From Pseudoalteromonas piscicida (GTDB lineage: Bacteria > Pseudomonadota > Gammaproteobacteria > Enterobacterales > Alteromonadaceae), in assembly GCF_002208135.1 (NCBI RefSeq), contig NZ_CP021646.1:3680501-3744500 (forward strand): DNA of 64,000 nt, read 5' to 3'. The notes beneath the pieces are model-generated. The model was not told where the DNA came from, did not search any database, and worked only from the letters and a program-made list of their open reading frames with translations. A program made the translations under genes and the position numbers. Shown here piece after piece: positions 41,352 to 51,402 of this stretch (positions are counted from its first letter, which is position 1; each line of letters begins with the position of its first letter).

Positions 41352-42005
41352 TTAGAACGGAATGTCATCATCAAAGTCAATTGGTGGCTCCATAGGATTT
41401 GAGCTACCGCCTGATTGACCGCTGTTTTGGTTCTGTTGTGGTGCAAAACCACCTTGAGACTGACCACCAAACCCAGAAGACTGCTGTGAACTCTGTTGCG
41501 ATTGCTGTGGTGAGAATCCACCTTGCTGCTGGTTTGACTGGCTCTGCTGTGGCTGCGAATATTGCTGCTGAGGCGCTTGATTATAGCTTTGCTGGCCATA
41601 ATTATTTTGCTGCTGTTGACCACCTTGGTATTGGCCACCACCTTGACCCTGCTGCTCGCCACGGCCACCTAGCATTTGCATTTGACCACCCATGTCCACA
41701 ACGATTTCTGTTGTGTACTTTTCTTGGCCACTTTGATCTGTCCACTTACGAGTCTGTAGACGACCTTCAATGTAAACCTGCGAGCCTTTTCTTAAATACT
41801 CACCCGCAACTTCCGCAAGTTTGCCAAACAACACCACACGGTGCCATTCTGTACGCTCTTGCAATTGACCGGTGTTTTTATCTTTCCAGCTATCCGTAGT
41901 TGCAATGCTGATGTTAGCCACGCCGTTACCGTTTGGCATATAGCGAACTTCAGGATCTTGGCCCAGATTACCTACCAAAATTACTTTATTAACACCACGT
42001 GCCAT
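41352..42005 (-). CDS. ssb: Single-stranded DNA-binding protein
   Basis: Tetrameric SSB. N-terminal OB fold (about 1-112; [19 protein letters not shown]), then a long Gln/Gly-rich linker (about 113-200) and the acidic interaction tip DFDDDIPF. 217 residues, with a linker longer and more Gln-rich than E. coli's. Divergence from uvrA, common in gammaproteobacteria, is broken here by two intervening genes. No LexA box was found in front of it. Confidence 0.97.
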   Translation of the reverse strand: MARGVNKVILVGNLGQDPEVRYMPNGNGVANISIATTDSWKDKNTGQLQERTEWHRVVLFGKLAEVAGEYLRKGSQVYIEGRLQTRKWTDQSGQEKYTTEIVVDMGGQMQMLGGRGEQQGQGGGQYQGGQQQQNNYGQQSYNQAPQQQYSQPQQSQSNQQQGGFSPQQSQQSSQQSSGFGGQSQGGFAPQQNQNSGQSGGSSNPMEPPIDFDDDIPF

Positions 42006-42022
42006 GGCATTGTCTCCTCACA

Positions 42023-43390
42023 CTATGACAAGCCCAGCACTTGCTTGGCTTGCTTCAAATCAAAAATTTTATCATCTACTTTTAGGTAGCTACGATTCTC
42101 GTCTCTCACTACCGTGGCCTCAAGTACCCCAGGCAATGAAACCAATTGGTCTGCCAATTCCGTCGCTTGTTGCTCATTTTCTACAGCAGAAACTAAGCTG
42201 ATCGCTTTGCTCTTGGGTGGCACTTGCATGCCCCATGCGATAACAAACCATATTACCCCAATAATGGCCGTTGCGGCAAATATCGTATCGACCGCAAAAT
42301 TTTGCGCCAAGATACCACCCAAAGCACCGCCTATAAATGCACCTAGAAACTGGCCTGATGAAAACACTCCCATCGCCGATCCCTTTTGGTTTGCTGGAGC
42401 TATGCGAGAAACCAACGCAGGCATAGTTGCTTCGAGAAAATTAAAGGCAATAAAATAGACCAGCATTGCACCTGCAATTACCCAAAGGGAATCCACAAAA
42501 CAGTATAAAGCGACAGAGCTTACTATTAACATAGCAATAGAAAGCAAGAATGTTTGCTTTTCTTTTTGTTTGCGGATCGCCACTATCATCATCGGAGCCA
42601 TCAAAATGAAAGCGAGTAAAAATACCGGAATATAGAGTTGCCAGTGCCTATCTGCGGCAAGGCCGTCACGGATCAACTGGCCTGGCAAGGCTACAAAAAT
42701 CGTGGTCAGCGTCAAATGTAATAGCAACACCCCCAGATCAAGCCTCAGTAGCTGTGGATTTTGAACTAGGCGACGAATATCTGCAAAACTTGCAATTGTG
42801 TCACCTTTTGGGGCTTTATTTACCGCATTTGGCACCATAAAGGTAATGATAGCGATACCTACAATTGCCAATACCGCCGTCAGCCAGAAGATCCCTGCGA
42901 TACCAAAAGACGCCGCAATCATTGGTCCTAATAACATGGCTACAGCAAAGCTCATACCAATGCACATGCCAATGACCGCCATTACCTTGGGACGCTGCTC
43001 GTCACGGCTCAAGTCTGCGGCTAGCGCGAGTAAAGCACTTGCAATCGCGCCCATACCCTGTAGTGCTCTACCAAATGTCACCCAATAGATTGAATCTGCT
43101 AATGCAGCGATAACGGATCCTAATGCAAATACCAACAACCCACCAATGATGATTGGCTTACGACCGAACTTGTCAGACAACCAACCCATGGGTATCTGTA
43201 GTACAGCTTGAGTCAAACCATAAGCACCAATAGCCAAACCAATCCACAGTGGCGAGACATCCTGTAAAGACTGGCCGTAAACAGCTAACACTGGCATCAG
43301 CATGAACAAACCAAGCATGCGGAAAGCGAAAACGCCAGCAAGAGAAATCGCGGCGCGCTTTTCAGTTGGATTTAAAGAGTCATTAGACAT
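42023..43390 (-). CDS. MFS transporter with C-terminal YAM domain (YajR-like)
   Basis: Twelve-helix major facilitator protein with motif A (GWLSDKFGRKPII, about 65-78) and a C-terminal ferredoxin-like domain (about 390-455; LPGVLEATVVRDENRSYLKVD), the YAM domain typical of YajR. The substrate is unknown; a drug or proton-coupled exporter is expected. I start at ATG 43390 (MSNDSLNPTEKRAAISL), 455 residues; an earlier ATG at 43435 adds 15 residues with no family match. It lies 17 bases upstream of ssb. Confidence 0.87.
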   Translation of the reverse strand: MSNDSLNPTEKRAAISLAGVFAFRMLGLFMLMPVLAVYGQSLQDVSPLWIGLAIGAYGLTQAVLQIPMGWLSDKFGRKPIIIGGLLVFALGSVIAALADSIYWVTFGRALQGMGAIASALLALAADLSRDEQRPKVMAVIGMCIGMSFAVAMLLGPMIAASFGIAGIFWLTAVLAIVGIAIITFMVPNAVNKAPKGDTIASFADIRRLVQNPQLLRLDLGVLLLHLTLTTIFVALPGQLIRDGLAADRHWQLYIPVFLLAFILMAPMMIVAIRKQKEKQTFLLSIAMLIVSSVALYCFVDSLWVIAGAMLVYFIAFNFLEATMPALVSRIAPANQKGSAMGVFSSGQFLGAFIGGALGGILAQNFAVDTIFAATAIIGVIWFVIAWGMQVPPKSKAISLVSAVENEQQATELADQLVSLPGVLEATVVRDENRSYLKVDDKIFDLKQAKQVLGLS

Positions 43391-43530
43391 AAGGCGGTAT
43401 TCATCACTATCGAAAATCACGCGCAAGTTTAACAAACTCTTTTCTTAACTTACACTAGCGCGAACGGATCTTTGCAATGCGAGTGTTACTAACATGGATT
43501 TGAACGACCTACTACGAGAAAAAGAAAGCG

Positions 43531-44283
43531 TTAATTGACGCCGTATTTGGCCGTGATCTGATCTAATTTTCCACTACGTTTTACCCGTTCAAATGCTTGA
43601 CTCAAACGGTGCAAACGCTCGCTCGTGATGCGTGCCTTGCTAAAGGCAAAATATACTGGATTTTCGTTAATAACCAACGGGCTAATAGTAAACTTTTCAA
43701 AATCAGGGTTATTTTTACTTTGATACAGGATATTGAATTTTTCTTCTAAAAACCCTGCGATCCGTCCTTTTTTGAGCAAATTTAATTTTACCTGATTATC
43801 GGGTACATAAATAAATTGTGTTTCACTGTCGGTACGACGCGCAAGGCGAGCTGTAAACGCCTCACCGTAATAAGCATTACGCTGAATAGCGATGGGCTTT
43901 GACAGATGGAATAACGACTCAAGTGAGTCAAGCTGGTGAGGCTCCCCTGAGTTCATTGCAAAAACAATGGTTTCCATTCGTTGGGGACCAATAAAATACG
44001 CAAACTGTTCACGTACTGGTGTTTTTGTGACGCTCAAAATAAGATCGATATCACCTTCCTCTAAAAGCTTCAGCGCCCGACCCCAAGGAATACTTGCGAA
44101 ACGATAACTACACCCCGCTTCATCTAACAAGGCTTTAGCAAAATCAACATCCATACCGTGCCAAACAAGGTTATCATTTAACTTAGACTGCGCAGCATAA
44201 TTCTCAAACCGCACCACCAGCTCACAAGCGAAGACATTTTGGCAAAGCAACGCCAAAAGCAATAAAAGTCGATACAAAATCAA
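43531..44283 (-). CDS. Periplasmic solute-binding protein (SBP_bac_3 type)
   Basis: 250-residue exported protein (signal peptide about 1-19, cleavage near VFA-C) with the family 3 extracellular solute-binding fold; the N-terminal FENYAAQS and the internal GMDVDFAKALLDEAG motif are typical. No permease or ATPase gene is nearby, so it may be an orphan binding protein or a sensor-like protein; many such orphans occur in Alteromonadales. Ligand unknown. Confidence 0.8.
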   Translation of the reverse strand: MILYRLLLLLALLCQNVFACELVVRFENYAAQSKLNDNLVWHGMDVDFAKALLDEAGCSYRFASIPWGRALKLLEEGDIDLILSVTKTPVREQFAYFIGPQRMETIVFAMNSGEPHQLDSLESLFHLSKPIAIQRNAYYGEAFTARLARRTDSETQFIYVPDNQVKLNLLKKGRIAGFLEEKFNILYQSKNNPDFEKFTISPLVINENPVYFAFSKARITSERLHRLSQAFERVKRSGKLDQITAKYGVN

Positions 44284-44457
44284 TATCCCAAGTTGATCGG
44301 TTTAATAAGTTTAGTTCGTTTAGCAGAGATAACTTAATTTTGTATTCGGGATGCGGTAATCTGTTCACTTCACATCATGCTTTGACTGATCCAGGTTTCA
44401 ATTTAGTGGATTAGTATCGCGTACTCAGTACAGCGCACGAAAAAACACAAGGGTCGT

Positions 44458-47280
44458 ATGGATAAAATAGAAGTTAGGGGTGCCCGTACCCACAATTTAA
44501 AAGACATTTCACTCACCATTCCAAGAGACAAGTTGATAGTGATCACGGGTCTTTCTGGCTCAGGGAAGTCGTCTTTAGCATTTGACACCTTATACGCAGA
44601 AGGCCAGCGTCGTTATGTTGAGTCTTTATCTGCGTACGCGAGGCAATTTTTATCGCTGATGGAAAAACCAGATGTGGATCACATTGAGGGCTTGTCTCCC
44701 GCGATTTCCATTGAGCAGAAGTCGACTTCTCACAACCCACGCTCAACAGTGGGAACTATTACCGAAATATACGACTATTTAAGATTACTCTTTGCCCGAG
44801 TGGGTGAACCGAGATGTCCTACGCATGATTTACCGCTAGCCGCACAAACTATCAGCCAAATGGTTGATACTGTATTGGCGCTACCTGAGGGTAGCAAACT
44901 TATGCTACTTGCACCGGTGGTGAAAAACCGTAAAGGTGAGCACGTAAAACTGTTAGAAGAACTTGCGAGCCAAGGTTTTATTCGCGCACGTATTGATGGC
45001 GAGGTGTGCGATCTCTCAGATCCACCGACGCTAGAGCTACAGAAAAAGCACACTATCGAAGTTGTGGTGGATCGTTTCAAAGTCAAAGCAGGGCTTGAGC
45101 AACGGTTAGCCGAGTCTTTTGAAACCGCGCTTGATCTAGCTGATGGCATTGCACAAATCGCCTATATGGATGATAGCGACGCAGACGAACTGGTCTTCTC
45201 GGCCAACTTTGCCTGTCCAACTTGTGGCTATGCCATGAGTGAACTTGAACCAAGATTGTTTTCTTTCAATAACCCTGCAGGTGCATGCCAAAGCTGTGAT
45301 GGCTTGGGTGTAAAGCAGTATTTTGATCCCAAACGTGTAGTGCAAAACCCAGAACTAAGCTTGTCTGGCGGTGCAATCAAAGGGTGGGATAAACGCAGTT
45401 TTTACTATTTTCAAATGCTAAGCTCAGTTGCCGAGCAATATGGATTTGATTTGGAAACGCCATTTCAAGATCTACCGAGCAAATTTCAAAAAGTGGTATT
45501 GGAAGGTTCTGGCAAAACTACAATTGCGTTTAAGTACCGCAATGACCGAGGCGATCTTATTACCCGCAATCACGAGTTTGAAGGCGTTTTAAACAATATG
45601 AATCGCCGTTATCGGGAAACGGAGTCAAGCTCAGTAAGAGAAGAACTCGCCAAATATCAAACCAGCCAAGCGTGTCCAAGTTGCCATGGCTCACGCCTGC
45701 GCGAAGAAGCTCGCCATGTGTTTATCGGCTCGACCAACCTGCCAACCGTAACAACCATGAGTATTGGCGAAGCCAGTCAATTTTTTATCGACTTAGCACT
45801 CACTGGCCAAAAAGCACAAATTGCGGACAAAATACTCAAAGAGATCCGCGACCGTTTATCGTTCTTGATTAATGTCGGCCTAAACTACCTCTCTTTGGAG
45901 CGTAGTGCTGACACGTTATCTGGCGGTGAAGCCCAGCGGATCCGTCTTGCAAGCCAAATTGGCGCAGGTCTTGTAGGGGTGATGTACGTGCTGGATGAGC
46001 CCTCAATTGGTCTGCATCAACGCGATAACGACCGTTTACTTAAAACACTTACGCATCTAAGAGATCTTGGCAACACCGTGATTGTGGTAGAGCACGATGA
46101 AGACGCCATTCGTGCAGCCGATCACATTATAGATATAGGCCCAGGGGCCGGTGTACACGGTGGCTATGTCGTCGCGGAGGGAACTCGCGATGAACTAATG
46201 CAGAGTAAAGACTCCTTAACGGGTCAATACCTCAGTGGCGAAAAACGCATTGAAGTCCCAGCGCAACGTCATCAATGTGATGACAAATGGCTTGAGCTTA
46301 AAGGCGCAACGGGCAATAACCTAAAAAGTGTCGACTTAAAAGTGCCTGTTGGTCTAATGACCTGCGTAACAGGGGTATCTGGTTCGGGTAAATCGACCCT
46401 CATTAACGACACCCTATTCAAGCTTGCCCATCAGGAATTAAACGGTGCAACAACGCAAGAAGCGGCACCGTATGGATCTGTTCATGGGCTGGATCACTTT
46501 GATAAAGTTATCGATATTGATCAAAGTCCTATCGGTCGCACACCACGTTCGAACCCAGCAACTTATACAGGGATCTTTACCGCTATCCGCGAATTATTTG
46601 CGGGGACACAAGAATCGCGTTCACGCGGTTATAAGGTTGGCCGTTTTAGTTTTAATGTTAAAGGTGGTCGCTGCGAAGCCTGTCAAGGCGATGGCGTTAT
46701 AAAGGTAGAAATGCACTTCCTACCAGATGTCTACGTTCCTTGTGATGTCTGTACTGGTAAGCGCTATAACCGTGAAACACTGGAAGTGCTGTACAAAGGT
46801 AAAAATATCCACGAAGTGTTGGAAATGACCGTTGAGGACGCTCGAGAATTTTTTGATAAAATTCCCGCAATCAATCGCAAACTACAAACTTTAATGGACG
46901 TTGGCCTTTCCTACATTCGTCTAGGGCAAGCCGCCACGACTTTGTCCGGTGGTGAAGCGCAGCGTGTTAAGCTCGCTCGTGAACTATCAAAACGAGATAC
47001 TGGCAAAACACTCTACATTCTCGATGAGCCGACCACAGGTCTGCACTTCCATGATATTCAACAGCTACTCGCCGTGCTACATCGTCTGCGCGATCATGGT
47101 AATACGGTGTTGGTTATCGAGCATAACCTAGATGTCATCAAAACCGCAGACTGGATTGTAGACTTAGGTCCAGAGGGAGGAGCTGGAGGAGGTCAAATAC
47201 TCATCTCAGGTACACCTGAAACGGTGGCTAACTTTGCAGCTTCACACACAGGTAAGTACCTTAAGCCCTTATTGTCTTAA
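44458..47280 (+). CDS. uvrA: Excinuclease ABC subunit A
   Basis: DNA-damage recognition ATPase of nucleotide excision repair. 940 residues. Two ABC modules: Walker [10 protein letters not shown] (about 31-39) and GVSGSGKST (about 640), two LSGGEAQR signatures, and two zinc fingers ([10 protein letters not shown] near 253, and [21 protein letters not shown] near 740). AAGGG ribosome-binding site 8 bases upstream of the ATG. A LexA box was sought in the preceding 170 bases and not found. Confidence 0.98.
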   Translation: MDKIEVRGARTHNLKDISLTIPRDKLIVITGLSGSGKSSLAFDTLYAEGQRRYVESLSAYARQFLSLMEKPDVDHIEGLSPAISIEQKSTSHNPRSTVGTITEIYDYLRLLFARVGEPRCPTHDLPLAAQTISQMVDTVLALPEGSKLMLLAPVVKNRKGEHVKLLEELASQGFIRARIDGEVCDLSDPPTLELQKKHTIEVVVDRFKVKAGLEQRLAESFETALDLADGIAQIAYMDDSDADELVFSANFACPTCGYAMSELEPRLFSFNNPAGACQSCDGLGVKQYFDPKRVVQNPELSLSGGAIKGWDKRSFYYFQMLSSVAEQYGFDLETPFQDLPSKFQKVVLEGSGKTTIAFKYRNDRGDLITRNHEFEGVLNNMNRRYRETESSSVREELAKYQTSQACPSCHGSRLREEARHVFIGSTNLPTVTTMSIGEASQFFIDLALTGQKAQIADKILKEIRDRLSFLINVGLNYLSLERSADTLSGGEAQRIRLASQIGAGLVGVMYVLDEPSIGLHQRDNDRLLKTLTHLRDLGNTVIVVEHDEDAIRAADHIIDIGPGAGVHGGYVVAEGTRDELMQSKDSLTGQYLSGEKRIEVPAQRHQCDDKWLELKGATGNNLKSVDLKVPVGLMTCVTGVSGSGKSTLINDTLFKLAHQELNGATTQEAAPYGSVHGLDHFDKVIDIDQSPIGRTPRSNPATYTGIFTAIRELFAGTQESRSRGYKVGRFSFNVKGGRCEACQGDGVIKVEMHFLPDVYVPCDVCTGKRYNRETLEVLYKGKNIHEVLEMTVEDAREFFDKIPAINRKLQTLMDVGLSYIRLGQAATTLSGGEAQRVKLARELSKRDTGKTLYILDEPTTGLHFHDIQQLLAVLHRLRDHGNTVLVIEHNLDVIKTADWIVDLGPEGGAGGGQILISGTPETVANFAASHTGKYLKPLLS

Positions 47281-47299
47281 TTTCTAAAAGTCTCTATGA

Positions 47300-47339
47300 T
47301 TGGTGCATAATAATTACAAATTCACTTATTATGCATCAA
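47300..47339 (+). promoter_or_regulatory. Inverted repeat overlapping a start codon
   Basis: TTGGTGCATAATAA (47300-47313) pairs with TTATTATGCATCAA (47326-47339), 13 of 14, with a 12-base loop. The ATG of the following membrane protein (47331-47333) is inside the right arm. As RNA the hairpin would hide the start; as DNA it is a candidate operator. No Shine-Dalgarno sequence is visible before this ATG. Confidence 0.6.
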
Positions 47340-48425
47340 CTTCTCGCGCCAAAAAACTTAACCGCGTACCTAGCAAGACTGCGCTTTTCCATCGGCCAAT
47401 TTTGGCAAAGTCTAACGCTGGCTCAACGCTATTATTTAGTCAGTTTTATCATTTTTATGTTCAGCTTGAGTGAAACTGAAGATAATAATTTCATCGGCTT
47501 TTTGATCTTAATAACCACTGTAACAGCACTATGTTATGAGTTTTGGCCGAGGATCATGACCTTTTGGGAAAGTGTGCCAGGAAAAGCACTGATACTGTTA
47601 TTTTACGCCTTTATCGCGAACTTTGTGTTAGTTCAAGCTGATGGTCGTATTAATGATTTAACTGGCGTCAGCACAGATAACTTCCCCTACACACATAATT
47701 TGAGTGTGTTGCTGTCGTTACCTACTTGGTTTTTTATTACCAGTACCTTCTTGTTAATTCTCGCGCAATTATTTATGACCTGCTATGTCGTTGTGCTCTT
47801 CCTACTTAAGCCATTGCGTATAAAGCCTTTTTGGCATCAGAATCACTATCGCTACCCGGCAACAACTGCAATCATCAGGCTGATCATGTGTTTTGTTTTA
47901 TTGGCTTTCTTGGTGCTTGGCATCGCTAAATCAGGCGCTTCAACCGCATTTACTGAGTTTTCTTCTGATTTCAAAATAGATGAGGACGGAATTTCTTTCC
48001 AAGCCAACGCGAAAGAATCACGCTCCTCTGACTCCGAAGAAAAAAACGAAGGAGCATCGGAAACTCAACCACCAGTGGCAGAAATGAGTGGTGATACTCC
48101 ACAACAAGGTGAAGCACAGTCCACTGCAGATGAGCCAGAGTCGTTAACGGTATCTATTAATAACGATCCCAACCCAGATTTGCATGAGCAAGGTAAAAAC
48201 TATAACGATGTGCTAAACCAAATATTGGCTTACTTTATCTTTCGCTTTGAGTCTGACGGAAACTCACGTTGCGAACATAGCGAAGGCAGTAATATTGTTG
48301 AATTAAACGATTATGAGATCTTAGAGATCATGCCGGATAACGCCGCGGAATACGGCTACACCTATACAGTAAAGCCTTGTATTTCAGCGGCAATTGGTCA
48401 TCAGTTTAAGCCGCAGCAACCATAA
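47331..48425 (+). CDS. Uncharacterised membrane protein
   Basis: 364 residues, not recognised. About five hydrophobic segments lie in the first 205 residues (near 35-52, 55-68, 84-102, 128-160, 178-200). Then come a highly polar, acidic region (about 225-285, rich in Glu, Ser, Gln) and a small C-terminal domain (about 290-355) with two cysteines (one in NSRCEHSEG, one in KPCISA) that may form a disulfide if periplasmic. The 3' end overlaps the convergent thioesterase gene by 20 bases. An inverted repeat covers its start codon. Confidence 0.75.
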   Translation: MHQLLAPKNLTAYLARLRFSIGQFWQSLTLAQRYYLVSFIIFMFSLSETEDNNFIGFLILITTVTALCYEFWPRIMTFWESVPGKALILLFYAFIANFVLVQADGRINDLTGVSTDNFPYTHNLSVLLSLPTWFFITSTFLLILAQLFMTCYVVVLFLLKPLRIKPFWHQNHYRYPATTAIIRLIMCFVLLAFLVLGIAKSGASTAFTEFSSDFKIDEDGISFQANAKESRSSDSEEKNEGASETQPPVAEMSGDTPQQGEAQSTADEPESLTVSINNDPNPDLHEQGKNYNDVLNQILAYFIFRFESDGNSRCEHSEGSNIVELNDYEILEIMPDNAAEYGYTYTVKPCISAAIGHQFKPQQP

Positions 48426-48804
48426 ACGCGCCTAGCGCATCGCGCTCTTGCTGACTCAGCGGTTGAGATTGCTTAACCGCAAAGTCATATCGCACCATAA
48501 TGGTTTTACCTTCAGCACAGCACTCTCCATGCTGCCAAGCCTGCTGTAAAATCACAAATGAGCTGTTGCCGATATGTTCAACAGCCGTTTTTATCTCGAC
48601 TTCCTGACCATAAAATAGCTCCCCTTTAAAGGTGACCTCGACTTTAGCAACAATCAATTTCCACTCTTTTGGATTTAAATCTGGTGTAAATATTTTGAAA
48701 ATAGGTGTGCGCGCGGCTTCAAACCACACAGGGAGTACGGTATTGTTGATATGTCCAAGCACATCTGTGTCACAAAAACGCGGCATAAGCTTTTCAGACA
48801 GCAT
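48406..48804 (-). CDS. Acyl-CoA thioesterase (4HBT/YbgC-like hotdog)
   Basis: 132-residue hotdog-fold protein. The catalytic aspartate region of the 4-hydroxybenzoyl-CoA thioesterase family is seen as RFCDTDVLGHINNTVLPVWFE near the N-terminus, and VKVEVTF/EVEIKT-like strands follow. Substrate not determined; short or medium acyl-CoAs are typical. It is a single-gene unit, divergent from the oxygenase and overlapping the neighbour's 3' end. Confidence 0.85.
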   Translation of the reverse strand: MLSEKLMPRFCDTDVLGHINNTVLPVWFEAARTPIFKIFTPDLNPKEWKLIVAKVEVTFKGELFYGQEVEIKTAVEHIGNSSFVILQQAWQHGECCAEGKTIMVRYDFAVKQSQPLSQQERDALGAFMVAAA

Positions 48805-48833
48805 AATAACTCCAATAAAAACTAGGGAAAAAC

Positions 48834-49535
48834 ATGAGTGATTTTATTCGCGTTTACGATAACGCACTCAGTTCAGACTTTTGCGATGAATTCGTAAAGA
48901 CCTTCGATCAAAGCCCACATTTAAAACAGGGGACTACGTCTGGTGGTGTCGACTTGAGTAAAAAAGTCAGTCACGACCTTTATTTAAATTCCTATCCTGA
49001 CTATGCCAAACAGTTACAACACATTCAACAGGTTACGGCAAAGCACTTATTTGAGTACCTTGAAGAACATTTCTTTATGATCATCGGTGCATTTGGGCTT
49101 AAAGTGTATCACCCCAAAACTGGTGAGCCTGTCGATCTCACTGTGGATAACTTTGAAGAAGTCGGCAAGCCACAACTCCCGGTCCTTGCTCAACAGCTAT
49201 TTCGTTTAGGCGCTATCCAAGCCCAGCGATATCAAATAAATAAAGGCGGCTATCCCTATTGGCACAGCGAAGTCTACCCTCAGCACGACCATAATGAAGC
49301 CTTACACCGAGTACTGTTATTTATGTTCTACCTTAACGATGTCGAGGAAGGTGGAGAGACTGAGTTTTATTATCAGCAGCGTAAGATTGCCCCAGTAAAA
49401 GGCTCTATGGTCATAGCGCCTGGATATTTTACACATACCCATAGAGGCAACATTCCGGTTTCCAATGATAAGTATATACTCACTTCTTGGGTGTTATTTA
49501 ATAGAGCAGAGCAACTCTATGGTACGCCAAAATAA
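48834..49535 (+). CDS. 2-oxoglutarate/Fe(II)-dependent oxygenase (prolyl 4-hydroxylase-like)
   Basis: 233 residues with a double-stranded beta-helix core. Metal ligands fit H144 (YWHSE; E146 as the carboxylate) and H201 or H203 with a 2-oxoglutarate-binding R204/K213 in THTHRGNIPVSNDK. The GGETEFYY motif is typical of P4H-type hydroxylases. The target, peptide or small molecule, is unknown. AGGGA precedes the ATG by 6 bases. Confidence 0.82.
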   Translation: MSDFIRVYDNALSSDFCDEFVKTFDQSPHLKQGTTSGGVDLSKKVSHDLYLNSYPDYAKQLQHIQQVTAKHLFEYLEEHFFMIIGAFGLKVYHPKTGEPVDLTVDNFEEVGKPQLPVLAQQLFRLGAIQAQRYQINKGGYPYWHSEVYPQHDHNEALHRVLLFMFYLNDVEEGGETEFYYQQRKIAPVKGSMVIAPGYFTHTHRGNIPVSNDKYILTSWVLFNRAEQLYGTPK

Positions 49536-49593
49536 GCTCTATTTCAGGAGGCTGTTGAACTCAAGAATGAAAGATCAACGGCCCCCACAGAGC

Positions 49594-49962
49594 TTATTTA
49601 GCTTTGGTAAATTCAGCCCACTCTATCAGCATGGGTAAAAAGTCTTCATAGCCACAAACCGCCATCATACCTGATTCATCTAAAGCCAGTGCGTCTTCTT
49701 GGTATTGCGCTAAGTCATCACTTTCATGAAACAGAGCGTGGCTTTCAAATAATGCTTCTTGCAGCGTGAACGTAGCGCGGATCTCTTTTCCAGCCAACAC
49801 AAGCTCTTCTTTTTGATTTGGCAGGTTTTCAAGCTGCGTCAGCAGGCTGACAATACGCTCATGTGCAAGCTCCTCGCTCAGCCAACGACCTATCAACGCA
49901 TGCTCGTCATTTAAGCGAGCTCGAAACCCAGAAAGTGGGTCACGAATAAACTGGTATTCCAT
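49594..49962 (-). CDS. yacL: UPF0231 family protein (YacL-like)
   Basis: 122-residue cytoplasmic protein that matches E. coli YacL in its start (MEYQFIRDP), its acidic middle, and the CGYEDFLPML segment near the C-terminus. Function not established in any organism that I know. It faces away from the AEC transporter gene. Confidence 0.8.
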   Translation of the reverse strand: MEYQFIRDPLSGFRARLNDEHALIGRWLSEELAHERIVSLLTQLENLPNQKEELVLAGKEIRATFTLQEALFESHALFHESDDLAQYQEDALALDESGMMAVCGYEDFLPMLIEWAEFTKAK

Positions 49963-50066
49963 CTTTGCTTCTTAACTAAATCACCTTCTTTTATTATACC
50001 TAAGTGGCGTCCGCTAAGCATTCATTGATAGAATTACCTTTTAACCTCTCGATTATTGGTCAACGC

Positions 50067-50969
50067 ATGTCGCCTGTTGAGATCTTATTTCCTCTCATCT
50101 TTATTGTTAATTCTGGTTTTTTGAGTGCAAAGATTGGCTTTATCGCCATCAATCAGCTTGATGGCTTGCGTACTTTTATCTTTAATTTATGTATTCCTGT
50201 GCTGTTATTTAGCAGTATGGTGCAAGCAGATCTGGAAAGCCTCGCGACGGGCTCCTTGTTATTATCCTTTTATCTCCCAGTCGCTCTGACTTATGCAGGC
50301 TTATACCTATTTCTCTTTAAAGCGCAACATCGCTCAAAAGCAGACAGTGCAACATTAGCATTAAGTGGCACCTACTCTAATACTGTGTTAGTCGGATTAC
50401 CGATAATCTTAATGGCACTCGGTGAACAAGCCGCAGCTATGGTGTTTATGATTATTACATTCCACAGTGCGATGCTGTTTTTTATGACTTTTTTACTGGC
50501 AGCAAGACACAAGAATAAGGTGGATATTGTGAAACCACTGCTGCTAAATCCAATCGTGATAAGTATTTCGAGTGGTTTGATATTAAACATTGCTGGATTA
50601 AAGCTACCAAGCTTAATGCTTGAAAGCTTTAGTTGGTTGGCAAAACCTGCCATTCCTGGGGCGTTATTTATTCTGGGTGCAAGCTTGGTGCAGTATGGTG
50701 TACGAGGAAAGTTACACGGTGCAATATGGCTAAGTGCAGTAAAACTGATGCTACTACCGGGATTGGTTTATCTCTTTGCCACTTATTTAGGATTGGCAAC
50801 TCAGCAAGTTCAGGTGGTGACTTTAATGAGTGCCTCTCCTTTGGGAGTCAATGCCTATCTTGTTGCTAGACAGCTCGACAGCCAACAGGCAACGCTTGCG
50901 GCTACCGTTGTGCTGTCTACTGTGCTAAGTATGGTCAGTCTGACTGGGTGGTTATACTTTTTGGTATAA
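50067..50969 (+). CDS. AEC family (auxin efflux carrier-like) transporter
   Basis: Predicted inner-membrane transporter of about 300 residues from ATG 50067 with around ten hydrophobic helices and the conserved LSGTYSNTVLVGLPI segment in the middle. A GTG at 50004 would add 21 residues that do not fit the family. Bacterial members often move small organic acids, but the substrate cannot be read off. Confidence 0.85.
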   Translation: MSPVEILFPLIFIVNSGFLSAKIGFIAINQLDGLRTFIFNLCIPVLLFSSMVQADLESLATGSLLLSFYLPVALTYAGLYLFLFKAQHRSKADSATLALSGTYSNTVLVGLPIILMALGEQAAAMVFMIITFHSAMLFFMTFLLAARHKNKVDIVKPLLLNPIVISISSGLILNIAGLKLPSLMLESFSWLAKPAIPGALFILGASLVQYGVRGKLHGAIWLSAVKLMLLPGLVYLFATYLGLATQQVQVVTLMSASPLGVNAYLVARQLDSQQATLAATVVLSTVLSMVSLTGWLYFLV

Positions 50970-50972
50970 CCG

Positions 50973-51200
50973 TTAATACCTAGGCGGCGTATACTTAGCA
51001 GCATCAATGATAGCCCACAAATGGAAAACGGCTGCAATCACGGGTGGAACCAATAAAAACCACAGCGCATACCCACCTACAACAACAATTGCGAAGATTA
51101 AAGCCGCCAATATACGACCTTGAACCAACTGACCAAGGCCAGGGAAAAAGACGTTACAAATCGCTGCAATTACATTACCACCAGAACCTTGTCCAGACAT
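50973..51200 (-). CDS. Small two-helix membrane protein
   Basis: 75 residues with a short Gly-rich start and two membrane helices (about 15-45 and 48-66); resembles TM2/DUF-type small membrane proteins with an LGQLVQGR turn. Ends KYTPPRY. It converges on the AEC transporter with a gap of only 3 bases. Function unknown. Confidence 0.7.
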   Translation of the reverse strand: MSGQGSGGNVIAAICNVFFPGLGQLVQGRILAALIFAIVVVGGYALWFLLVPPVIAAVFHLWAIIDAAKYTPPRY

Positions 51201-51283
51201 AGTTACCTCTCTTAGTTACTTAAAGTCTTTCTTTTTAATATATCAGATTTCATGCCAACCCTAACACTTTGATTTTAAAAGAA

Positions 51284-51302
51284 ACCAATGAAAATCATTG
51301 TT
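51284..51302. promoter_or_regulatory. Weak Fur-like palindrome
   Basis: CAATGAAAATCATTG core matches 13 of 19 positions of the Fur consensus. It lies in the divergent region between the small membrane protein and the short-chain fatty-acid transporter, 100 bases from each start. Such matches occur by chance in A/T-rich DNA. Confidence 0.3.
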
Positions 51303-51402
51303 TTCTGTTCACTATAAGTTAGCCTAAACCACTAACTTTTAGCTTAAAGTTTAGCTATATTATGATGCGTAATTCAATCACTTTGATTTACATAAAATAA
51401 TA

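Noticed and set aside
41457..41660. Repetitive CAG/TTG-rich stretch resembling a tandem repeat
   Set aside because: It is the Gln/Gly-rich linker of SSB, irregular and in frame, not a separate repeat array.
43494..43538. 14-codon plus-strand frame MDLNDLLREKESVN between two minus-strand genes
   Set aside because: Overlaps the end of the binding-protein gene, has no ribosome-binding site and no visible link to a downstream gene.
44284..44457. LexA (SOS) box before uvrA
   Set aside because: Searched for CTGT-N8-ACAG; the nearest (CGCG-N8-ACAG, ending at about 44432) lacks the left half.
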